Source: Acidobacteriota bacterium (lineage in GTDB: Bacteria > Acidobacteriota > Vicinamibacteria > Vicinamibacterales > Vicinamibacteraceae). Taken from it: a stretch of DNA of 49,920 bases. This document shows, one piece after another, positions 38,001 through 45,107 of this stretch. Position 1 is the stretch's first letter. Every line of letters begins with the position of its first letter. Below the pieces are notes generated by a model, which saw only the letters and a program-made list of their open reading frames with translations, searched no databases and was not told the origin of the DNA. The position numbers and the translations under genes are program-made. The stretch is from the NCBI GenBank assembly GCA_020845575.1, contig JADLFL010000017.1, positions 1 through 49,920 on the forward strand, written 5' to 3'.

Positions 38001-40687
38001 AGCGCCAGCGCGCGTGACGGCACGTGCGGCACCATCACGACGAGGGCGGCGATCCGTTCCAGGATCGGCGGTGCCGGCGTGGTGGAATCGGGATGGCGCT
38101 CGATCGCGTCTGCACACGCCATCAGGGCCGCGATCGCGGAAGACGGCGCGTAGTGCGGGGACACCGGGTCGTCTTCCAGACGCTGAACCATCCGTTGACC
38201 CGTCGCAGGTGGATAGTCCTCGCCGGCTGTTCGTGCGTAGTCCGACAGCGCATCGTAGAGCCGCAACGCCCACGTCTCGAGGCCATCCACGCCAACGATC
38301 GCGGCAACGGACGCCAGTCCTCCACTCGCAATGCGCACCAGCACCAGCGCGCGCTCCGGACCATCGGGTAGCGCGCGACCACCTTCCCATGCACGGTGCC
38401 AGAGATCCGCGGCCTGCGCGGGACCCTGCGCATGGAGCACGCATTCGGCGTACGTCGTGACCAGCGCGCTCCACGCTCCGGCGTCGACGTTCCCGATCGA
38501 CGGCGCGTCTTCGTCGGCCAGGACGCGCCCGAGGACGCGCACACCCCAGTTCGACTCCGATCGCTGGACGATCCGGGCGTCGAGCGTGCGCCACGCGCGC
38601 AGGAGTGCGGCAGGGTCGTGCTGCACCAGGCGCAGCAGCGCCTGCACCACCGCCTCGTCTGGCGTCTGCGTGGCCGGCGTCCGTTCGAGCAGGGTCCACA
38701 ACGCCGGCAGCACACGGCAGCGCGCGTCGTTGAGCTCGGCCGGCTCCTCACGTTCGAAGTAGCGGAGCAGCCGGGCGCGAAGCTCGGGCTCGACCGTGTA
38801 GTACCCGCCTGCCTGGCGATCGACCCACTCCTGCGATCCGATCTCCCTGAGGACGGCGTCGGCCACGTCGGGTCGAAGATCCACGCACGCACGCAGCGTG
38901 GGTTCGTCGAAGCGGCCGAGCAGTGCCACGTGCGGAAGGAAGCGCCGTACGTCGGCGTTGGAGATGCGATCGAGGATGCGAATCCGCACGAAGTGATCGA
39001 CGCGGTCCCCGGCGATGTCCTCTGGATCGACCTGGGGCTGTCGCGCGATCCACGTCGCATAGACAGACAGGCTGAACGGGCTGTAGCGGATCGCGACGGC
39101 CTGACTCGGAGAGCCGGCCCCACTCTCCTCTGGGCCGGGCCGGCCCTCCGGGCCCGACCCGCCGATGCTCGTCAGGCCGAGTGTTGCCGACGAGGCGGCG
39201 GCGATGCTGCGAGCCAGGATGGGCGGCACGAGCGCGTCAGGCACGCCCGTCTTCTGAAGGTACGCCCTCGCTTCCTCTTCCGAGAACGCCGACACGCGGT
39301 GGAGCCGCAGCCACGATCGCTGCGGCAGTTCCACCGACACCGTCTCGCCGTCGGCGTACGTGCCGGCCAGCGGCCGACGGCCGCAGAGCACGACGCGCAA
39401 CGACGGCATGCGGGCATGCAGTCGTTCCAGCAGATCGAACGTTCGCGAGACGCTGTCAGGCAGGCGACCGTCAGTCCCGAGGCGCGCCAGCTCTTCGCAG
39501 GTATCGAGCAGCAGCACGATGCGCGCGTGGCGCTCGGCGGCGATCGGCTCGCATGCCCATGCGAACACGTCGAGGATCCCGTCCACGTCCTCGTCCGGCG
39601 TCGACGTGCGATCGACGCGTTCGTGCAGCAGCGCGATCCTGTTGAACAGCAGGCCGAACGCCTCCGCGCCCCGCAGGCTGTCGTCCTTGAGCCGCAACTC
39701 CTCGGCCAGATGCGCAAACAGCAGGCCCGGACGACGCGCCGGGTAGTCGGGGTTGACGTGGTCGAAATCGATGCGCGCGGTGACGGTGGCTGGCGGCTCG
39801 AATCCCGCCGGCATGTGCGCAGCCGTACCCGACGTCAGCGCCCGCATCAGCATCGTCTTGCCCACGCCGCCGCCACCGAGATAGTGCAGTCCCCACACCG
39901 TGTCGGGACCATCGACGAGATCGCGGAACGCGGCAAACAGCGCCTCGCGCGGCAGGTAGTCGTGCAGTATCGCGCGATCGATGCGCTGGCGATCGAACAG
40001 CGCGAGACGTCGCACCGCGCGCTGGTGGAGCGTGGTGGCTTCGCCGGGTACGACTTCGGCCACGCGCTGCACGGCCTCGATCCACAACCACGCCTCGTCG
40101 GGACGCCCATCGGACAACGCCGTATCGAGCGCGCGTTCGAACACCGGCCCGAGCGACGGCGGAGTGGCCGTCGCATGCGCCGCCACGACGGCCCAGCGCC
40201 ACGTCGCCACGGGCACGCGCCCATCGTCTGGCTGCGCCATGATGCGGCGCGCGATGGTGCCGGCCAGCTCGGCCAGCGCGTGCTGACCATCGTCGGCCAC
40301 GATCCGGGACAACCACGAAGGGCGGGCGTGACGCGGCACCCAGAAGAGGTGCTGTGCCGGCCTCACCTGGCCGGTCTCATCGATCGCCAGCGGTGCCTGC
40401 GTCGTTTCGACGAGCCCCTCGTTCTGCCACGCCGCCAACACCGCCGCGATGCGACGCTCGTCCCAGCCGGGCATGCTGCAGCGCCGCGCGAGCGACGGCG
40501 TCCAGACGGGCACGAGACACAGCCACCTGATGGTCGCGGGGTCGAGGTCCGGGGACGTTCGCGGTGACGGCGCGCGCGCCAGCAGCGACTCCACCATCGC
40601 CAGCGTCTCGTCGACACGGTGAGCGGCCGGCGGCGGACGACCGGTGTCGACACCATCGTGTTGGTGGCCACGCATCGGATCCATCAC
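35021..40687 (-). CDS. Giant STAND-type NTPase with membrane segments (1888 aa)
   Basis: The N-terminal 250 residues hold a winged-helix-like segment (about 50-100) and helices. A STAND/AAA-type P-loop domain follows, with Walker A GGGGVGKT (271-278), Walker B IVLLLDTCEE (390-399) and an arginine-bearing strand RVVLCGRRPL (431-440). A winged-helix region and about 900 residues of alpha-helical, probably TPR-like superhelix come next. A low-complexity stretch then leads to two membrane helices (near AIVAIGGVLLTAAVLAW and LGVLAALLAVAGGVTWLV), and about 310 C-terminal residues end in a Rossmann-like segment (LAEQGVPLVIVLPP) resembling the end of CHAT domains but without an obvious His/Cys pair. 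STAND proteins oligomerise on sensing a trigger. The GTG overlaps the CHAT gene stop. Confidence 0.88.
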   Translation of the reverse strand: MMDPMRGHQHDGVDTGRPPPAAHRVDETLAMVESLLARAPSPRTSPDLDPATIRWLCLVPVWTPSLARRCSMPGWDERRIAAVLAAWQNEGLVETTQAPLAIDETGQVRPAQHLFWVPRHARPSWLSRIVADDGQHALAELAGTIARRIMAQPDDGRVPVATWRWAVVAAHATATPPSLGPVFERALDTALSDGRPDEAWLWIEAVQRVAEVVPGEATTLHQRAVRRLALFDRQRIDRAILHDYLPREALFAAFRDLVDGPDTVWGLHYLGGGGVGKTMLMRALTSGTAAHMPAGFEPPATVTARIDFDHVNPDYPARRPGLLFAHLAEELRLKDDSLRGAEAFGLLFNRIALLHERVDRTSTPDEDVDGILDVFAWACEPIAAERHARIVLLLDTCEELARLGTDGRLPDSVSRTFDLLERLHARMPSLRVVLCGRRPLAGTYADGETVSVELPQRSWLRLHRVSAFSEEEARAYLQKTGVPDALVPPILARSIAAASSATLGLTSIGGSGPEGRPGPEESGAGSPSQAVAIRYSPFSLSVYATWIARQPQVDPEDIAGDRVDHFVRIRILDRISNADVRRFLPHVALLGRFDEPTLRACVDLRPDVADAVLREIGSQEWVDRQAGGYYTVEPELRARLLRYFEREEPAELNDARCRVLPALWTLLERTPATQTPDEAVVQALLRLVQHDPAALLRAWRTLDARIVQRSESNWGVRVLGRVLADEDAPSIGNVDAGAWSALVTTYAECVLHAQGPAQAADLWHRAWEGGRALPDGPERALVLVRIASGGLASVAAIVGVDGLETWALRLYDALSDYARTAGEDYPPATGQRMVQRLEDDPVSPHYAPSSAIAALMACADAIERHPDSTTPAPPILERIAALVVMVPHVPSRALALTCVGRFAARRQDADLALRRFIDALDALASCPDRDLPSCLQWPSHLDASSWVTLEAMRGLVGLEPVETTLGRFAAVPAATRETAANRLESLQRRLTAAVRVPDTSGAQRVVKVAHGDIALPESLGQELVAPRAVAMALDDVEAGRAGEGLRLLAEMTSRATSARNTAVAHAVERARVEAVTRMRLGELGRLGRHLDAGPAGLPIEERERMRAFMPGADASPNHDESASTRWEAHALWRARRTTSRDATRLAEVGRRLLTGPTVDGQGEWARASVALDLVECSELGVDVDLADRGLTPVSPEEWWGRHPASPERALRLWIRSAALDVAPGGPSVALVQRVGVRRSAALAMEEGELLALRLPAPALKLLGFALVWFEDAHDAIGVWQVTTLLALTRIRAGVPRDNIHLASLRAAHEAVARMDAVRGVPPWAWIEQVSSLPFGDATASSDWAAWLHRVVALHHWVEGGVRPEVLFTRTEWLPVELREWPLDASSDLGTSETRLSGSTTSSGSGVATAARRVPPSSPAPSSGRTESSPAPLPQAASRTSRARAIVAIGGVLLTAAVLAWMVLSVGTPNHRAQPPPSMSEPPDGVHPAPPIPDNPGADPPPVIADAMVPSSLPTLGVLAALLAVAGGVTWLVRRRASVPTIATATRVAGPWSVRIATAGTASLTSSGHASALDTVVSVIDDAGSVVVSAPLRVRRTDTFSGLDAIRQPPAGTALSSAYADRSPTRAWLEVTLATAWPSWEVLLWSGALEGTHLRPAVVRHVHPSRQLTGSTPVRDVVSVGTIAATAADQRQAAYAWEPAVRARRVTVAPVDAEHVREGVPLAGIRLVHVTARPVETPQGLFLEISGGESLTVMESLESLASDRGTLFDASQLAHAFPDVACVLLQPPRRPTLDLTPAGRETCAWLRVVGASLAEQGVPLVIVLPPMDGELAAHLVRLLGRRAPDLRPGAEFDAHEFTMRARELVIDYAQRLLSRDAAIELALQVVVYG

Positions 40688-42996
40688 GGCTCTCCGATCG
40701 CGCTGAGGACGTCCTCGTCGGTGGCGGCCACGAGCAGGTTGGCGTCCTGCAGCGTGAGCAACACGGTGTGCAGCGGTTCGGCGTGCTCGCGGAACTGCGA
40801 CGGATACCCCGATGCCGTCGCCCTGTGGATCGACGCGTAGAAGCGATCGTCGAGCAGTGGCAGCGTCGGAGAGAACATGAGCGGCTTGTCGCGGTGCAGC
40901 AGCAGGTGCAGATAGATCGACCTGTCGTTGACCGCTTCCCTGAGCGGCTGGAGCTCTTCGCGGATCGCCCAGTTGGACACGGCGTCGAGGGCCTTGCGCA
41001 CCTGCTCGTAAGGCTCGGCGTAGTTCATGTCCTTGCGATACGTGAAGGCCACGGGGATCGGATCCTGGTCGGTGCCGAGACCTCCCGCCCGCAGGAGATC
41101 GATCACGAAGCGTCCCGCCGCACCGGCGTAGCGCTGCACCTCGTCGAGCAACACCACCGCCATCGCGTCATGCGACTGCGCGGCCGACGATCCGAGGTGC
41201 GCCATCACCTCGTCGCGCACGTGCCACAGGTCGCGCTGCAGTGCGATGCGGAAGCCATCCGTCTCGTCGAGCGCGAACGCGGCGTCGACCTCAGGGCTGA
41301 TGGTGGCCGTCCGACCGTTGATCGCCTTGGTCAGCTCCAGGACCTGCGGCGTCCACGCGGCGGGGAGGCCGTGGTTCAGGCGCGTCTGCATGGCGGCGGC
41401 GAGGATCTCGCGCGCGATGCCACGGACGTCCGTCGGGCGCTCCGGCGACACCTGGTTGTGCAGGCGCAGACACGGCACATGACCCGCGTGGACCGCCGCC
41501 ACGGCCAGCTCTTCGAGCAATCGTGATCCGCCGAGTTGCTTGTCCGGATCCGTATCGCTCATCGCGATGCCGAGCAGACGCCGCGTCCCGCGCGACGGTG
41601 GCGCCATCGCCTCGCGCCAGTGATCGAAGAAGCGCAATCGTCCGCAGAAGGCCGGCGGGTCGGCCTGCCGACGGAACTGGCGCACGGCCGATTCACGACG
41701 ACGTGCGGCGGCCAGTTCCTCGGCGTCCACGGCGAGCGAGGCAGACGCTTCGACGAACACGACAGGCGTCGCCCAGTCGATGGTGTCCTGCGGATCGAAG
41801 CCGTGCGTGAACGCGCCGCGTCGCCCCGCCGCAGCGGACCAGGTCGGGTCGCCACGCAGGAGCGACTGATAGAACTGACGGGTGAAGAGGCGGCACGCCA
41901 GATCCGCAACCTTCCCGCCCATGCCGATCACGAGCGCTGGGCCGCCGTGCAGCCCGTCGCCCGCCACGAGTTCGGCGCCGAGCGGTGCCGTGCCCATCGC
42001 CGTCGGCAGCGCACCGGCACCGCCGCCGAACACGGGGATGCTCGCCACGCGATCGACGGGATCGGCCGCCGTCGGCGCAGGGGGCGTCGCGCTGTAGCAC
42101 GCGTTCAGCACGACGACGGGCGGGTACTGCACGCGGTCGGCGGCGTCCTTCCACGACATCAACGCGAGCAACTGCGGCGCCGTGTAGTCCTGGAACGGCA
42201 GCCCGGGATCCGATGCGAGCAGGCGCAGCGCGCCACGACCATCGGCAAACCCGCCATGACAGATGAAGTGGACAACGGAGGGACGGAACTCGGTGACAGC
42301 TTGCTGCAGGCTCTCCGCCGTCGCGTCGCGCAGCACGCGCGAGTCGATGGTGAGATCGAGCGCCTGCAGCCGTCGCAGCAGCCCGAGGTACTCCGCGCCG
42401 GCCCTGATCTCCGTGTCTCCCTGCAGCGCCCCGACCACGAACAGCACGCGAGGCGTGAACACGCGCGGCATGCCGCTCGACGCGACGGCCGCGATCTCCC
42501 GGCTCATGAGCACCAGCGGTCCGGGTCGCGCGGCGAGGAAGTGCACGCCGTCGTGCATCAACTCCCACGGCAGCCGCATCAACGGCCACTCGCCGGACGG
42601 ACACGCGATGCGCAGATCGATCGCCGCACCGTCGGCTCGCTCGACGATGGTGGACCAGACGGATGCACCGAGTACGAGTTCGAAGAGATAGCGTCCGAAT
42701 CGGCGAGGCATCCCGTCGGACGCCTGTCCAGATGCCAGGCTGGCGTACCAGTGCCCGAGCGTGCGCGCGTCGAGCGCGTGCAGATCCGCTGCATCGGCAC
42801 GGTCGACGGCAAGCGGCGCATGACACGCAGGGAACGTCAGCAGCGTGTCGTCGTCGTGCGGCAGCGGCAGGCGCGCGATCGTGCGAGTGGATCCCGGCAG
42901 CGCGACGCCTGTCGCATCCCGCACCTCACTGGTCCACGCGCCCGTCGCGTCAGGAACCAGCACGATCGCGAAGCGCACGAGCGGCGTCACCGTCAT
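40684..42996 (-). CDS. CHAT-domain (caspase-like) protein with C-terminal ATPase-like region
   Basis: The 770-residue protein has an N-terminal beta-rich part, the pre-CHAT block LPWELMHDGVHF and a CHAT peptidase domain with the dyad His247 in VVHFICHGGF and Cys300 in VVVLNACYSA. After a linker, residues about 470-770 resemble an ATPase. A Walker B-like AVVLLDEVQRY is clear, but the expected Walker A is the degenerate DPDKQLGGSRLL, so nucleotide binding is doubtful. CHAT proteins are caspase relatives; known ones cleave a partner on activation, as in the gRAMP-Csx29 (TPR-CHAT) craspase. It follows the subtilisin gene by five bases and overlaps the STAND gene. Confidence 0.9.
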   Translation of the reverse strand: MTVTPLVRFAIVLVPDATGAWTSEVRDATGVALPGSTRTIARLPLPHDDDTLLTFPACHAPLAVDRADAADLHALDARTLGHWYASLASGQASDGMPRRFGRYLFELVLGASVWSTIVERADGAAIDLRIACPSGEWPLMRLPWELMHDGVHFLAARPGPLVLMSREIAAVASSGMPRVFTPRVLFVVGALQGDTEIRAGAEYLGLLRRLQALDLTIDSRVLRDATAESLQQAVTEFRPSVVHFICHGGFADGRGALRLLASDPGLPFQDYTAPQLLALMSWKDAADRVQYPPVVVLNACYSATPPAPTAADPVDRVASIPVFGGGAGALPTAMGTAPLGAELVAGDGLHGGPALVIGMGGKVADLACRLFTRQFYQSLLRGDPTWSAAAGRRGAFTHGFDPQDTIDWATPVVFVEASASLAVDAEELAAARRRESAVRQFRRQADPPAFCGRLRFFDHWREAMAPPSRGTRRLLGIAMSDTDPDKQLGGSRLLEELAVAAVHAGHVPCLRLHNQVSPERPTDVRGIAREILAAAMQTRLNHGLPAAWTPQVLELTKAINGRTATISPEVDAAFALDETDGFRIALQRDLWHVRDEVMAHLGSSAAQSHDAMAVVLLDEVQRYAGAAGRFVIDLLRAGGLGTDQDPIPVAFTYRKDMNYAEPYEQVRKALDAVSNWAIREELQPLREAVNDRSIYLHLLLHRDKPLMFSPTLPLLDDRFYASIHRATASGYPSQFREHAEPLHTVLLTLQDANLLVAATDEDVLSAIGEP

Positions 42997-43001
42997 GCCC
43001 T

Positions 43002-44813
43002 TCAGGAGATGCGGGCGAGGAGTGCCGGCGAGCCCTCACGCTGCAGCCGTGGTGCTGCCGCGACGCGTGCGGCCGTGGCCAACGGTCCCGACCGCCTGAT
43101 CGACTGCCCGCGCTTCTTCGGACGAGGCGGTGCGAGCACACGTGCGCGCACGTCAGGGTTCGTGGCAACGTGGAACAAGAGCTCGTCGCCGAATTCGGAG
43201 AGCACCGCCGGCAGTTCACCATCCGTCGTGTCGAGCAGACGCACGAGTCCGCGCCTGACGCGCTCCGGATCGACGTCCGGGTAGTACGGCAGAAAACGAT
43301 CCGCGTCGTTCTGCCGGCGCGGCGCCATCGGCATCGCGCGCACGCGCAGACCCGCGGCGGGCGGTGTGGATGGCAGCGGCGCCGAGAGCAGCTTCACCGC
43401 GTCGAGGATGCCGGCACCGTGCTTGTCGGTGCGCCAGCCCGGAGGCGTGTCCACGCCGTGCGTCATCAGGACTTCCTTGAAGACGCTCGCGATCTGCCCC
43501 TTGCCGTAGCGCGTGATGAGCGCGTCTCGGCCGTGGTGCGCCAGCCACAGCGCGCACGCACCCGCCGTTGTCGCCACCGCGTACGACGTGCCCGATCCGA
43601 CGTCCACGATGTCGTCGTCCTGGCCGGCATCCTTGCCCGGCCGCGCGACCCATACCGTCTCCCCGGGCGCCGTGACGTCCACTGTGTCGCCGGTGGCTGA
43701 CTTGCTCCAGATGCCCTTCTGACAGTTGCACGCCGCGCACGCGATCACCTGATCGAGACGCGCGGGATACACGACCCACGGCCACACGTTCCCGGCCGCG
43801 GCGAGGACGACAACGCCCTGACTCACGGCGTACGCCACGGCGCGAGACAACGCACCCGATGGCGTCACACCGCCGAGGCTCATCGAGATGACGTGACACC
43901 CGTGATCGGACGCGTAACGGATCGCTTCTGCCAGTCTGTCGAAGCCGAGGAGCACCACGCGCGCCGTCACGCGCAGCGGGACGATGGTGGCGGCGGGCGC
44001 CACGCCGGACACGAACGTCTCGCCCGTGCCACCGGTCGAGCTCATGATCACGCTCGCCGTCGTCGTGCCGTGGCCCGGATTGCCGGGCTCGAGCGGGTCC
44101 ACCGCATCCGTCTTGCGCAGGACGAAGTCGTAGCTGTCCGCAACGCGCACGCGGCCGTCCGCCCAGATCTCCGCGTGGCGCGTGTATCCGGTGTCTGGAT
44201 GGCCGACCACGATGCCTTCGCCCTTGCTGCGCCCCTGTGGCGTCGGCGGCACGAGTGCCCACGCCTCCTTCACGCGGCACAACTCGATGCTCCACTCGGG
44301 ATTGCCGGCCGCACACGGCAGGGGCTTGTCGGGACTGAAATCGCGCGGCCGGAATCCCGGCCTGACGACGGGCGGATCGAGCACACCCGGTGGCGGTTCG
44401 AGACCCGGCTGATCGATGGCCGGCTCCGCTTCGGCGATGTCGCGATGTCCGGCGAGCGCGCGCGCAAGCGTCCACGCCTCGCCGGCGTCGATCGCGTCGC
44501 CCGATGCCAGGGTCACGCGATAGTCCCGCGCGCCGCGTCCGAGCGGTTCGATGCGATACCCGTCGCCGATCGCCGCGCGTACCGCCGCCTCCGCGATCGA
44601 CGCGGCGCGCGCATCGTCACGCTCGGTCGGCGCGGCCAGCACGACGATGGCGCGGCAGTGTGCCGTGTACGCGCCGCCGCCTGGTGCCAGAGGCGCGGAT
44701 GGCGCTGCCATGCGCGCGCGTGGCTTGGACGAACGAACCGTTCCCTGTGATCGACGACGAGACGACGGACGAGCTGACGTCGCCTGAATACTTCGCGGAG
44801 CGCGCTTGGCCAT
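43002..44813 (-). CDS. Subtilisin-like S8 serine peptidase, probably intracellular
   Basis: The 603-residue protein has a full subtilisin triad: Asp207 in VVGHPDTGYTRH, His249 in NPGHGTTTASV and Ser410 in GSGTSYAVAT, with oxyanion Asn342 in LAAAGNVWP. It has no signal peptide; instead it opens with about 35 basic, serine-rich residues (MAKRAPRSIQATSARPSSRR). A prodomain-like region (50-140) and a C-terminal helical extension follow. It is the first gene of the protease operon and probably a cytoplasmic zymogen. ATG 44813 follows GAGGGA at four-base spacing; an ATG at 44846 is an alternative. Confidence 0.9.
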   Translation of the reverse strand: MAKRAPRSIQATSARPSSRRRSQGTVRSSKPRARMAAPSAPLAPGGGAYTAHCRAIVVLAAPTERDDARAASIAEAAVRAAIGDGYRIEPLGRGARDYRVTLASGDAIDAGEAWTLARALAGHRDIAEAEPAIDQPGLEPPPGVLDPPVVRPGFRPRDFSPDKPLPCAAGNPEWSIELCRVKEAWALVPPTPQGRSKGEGIVVGHPDTGYTRHAEIWADGRVRVADSYDFVLRKTDAVDPLEPGNPGHGTTTASVIMSSTGGTGETFVSGVAPAATIVPLRVTARVVLLGFDRLAEAIRYASDHGCHVISMSLGGVTPSGALSRAVAYAVSQGVVVLAAAGNVWPWVVYPARLDQVIACAACNCQKGIWSKSATGDTVDVTAPGETVWVARPGKDAGQDDDIVDVGSGTSYAVATTAGACALWLAHHGRDALITRYGKGQIASVFKEVLMTHGVDTPPGWRTDKHGAGILDAVKLLSAPLPSTPPAAGLRVRAMPMAPRRQNDADRFLPYYPDVDPERVRRGLVRLLDTTDGELPAVLSEFGDELLFHVATNPDVRARVLAPPRPKKRGQSIRRSGPLATAARVAAAPRLQREGSPALLARIS

Positions 44814-44907
44814 GGCATCCCTCGACGCGTCGTGCGTCAACGGCATGATTGCGGGGTCATGTGGCTCAACGCTCGACCGCGAGAGATCGAACAGCATCGA
44901 GTTCGCT

Positions 44908-45008
44908 CGCCGGCAACCGGCAACCGGATGAACCGGCTTCGAACGCCGAAGCCGAAAGGCTCCGGGCTCGAATGTCCGGTTGCCCGTTGCCGGTTGCCCG
45001 TTGCCGGC
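44908..45008. repeat. GGTTGCC heptamer repeats, inverted arms
   Basis: GGCAACC units at 44911-44926 and GGTTGCC/CGTTGCC units at 44977-45007 face each other across about 50 bases, like the 2957-3040 copy. They could pair into a long hairpin between the two divergent operons. Confidence 0.8.
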
Positions 45009-45080
45009 CCGTGACTCTGTGCGATCCGAGACCCGCCGCCGTTCTAGTCGATGTTCCCGATCGATAGTGGTTGGCAATCC

Positions 45081-45102
45081 GAAAGCAAGAGCTTTCAGGA
45101 GG
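45081..45102 (+). promoter_or_regulatory. Small stem-loop abutting the AGGAGG of the RoxA-like gene
   Basis: GAAAGC (45081-45086), a four-base loop and GCTTTC (45091-45096) form a six-base-pair stem one base before the AGGAGG ribosome site (about 45097-45102), five bases from ATG 45108. Such a hairpin might modulate access to the ribosome site, but it could also be chance. Confidence 0.35.
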
Positions 45103-45107
45103 ATCCC

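Larger units (their letters stand above)
44814..45107. promoter_or_regulatory. Divergent intergenic region between protease operon and cytochrome operon
   Basis: These 294 bases must hold the promoters of the six-gene protease operon (minus) and the cytochrome/flavoprotein operon (plus). The middle is occupied by GGTTGCC repeats in both orientations. I see no sigma-70-like pair with good spacing on either strand. At the right end, an inverted repeat (45081-45096) touches the ribosome site of the cytochrome gene. Confidence 0.5.

Noticed and set aside
38396..40567. 723-codon open frame on the plus strand opposite the STAND gene
   Set aside because: Antisense shadow; the minus strand carries the P-loop and Walker B motifs and the overlapping operon junctions.
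35021..40687. Calling the C-terminal part of the STAND protein an active CHAT peptidase
   Set aside because: The final strand-helix resembles CHAT, but I could not find a histidine and cysteine in the required HG and NAC/DxC contexts.
40684..42996. Calling the C-terminal half of the CHAT protein an active NTPase
   Set aside because: A Walker B-like strand is visible, but the Walker A position lacks the GKS/T signature.
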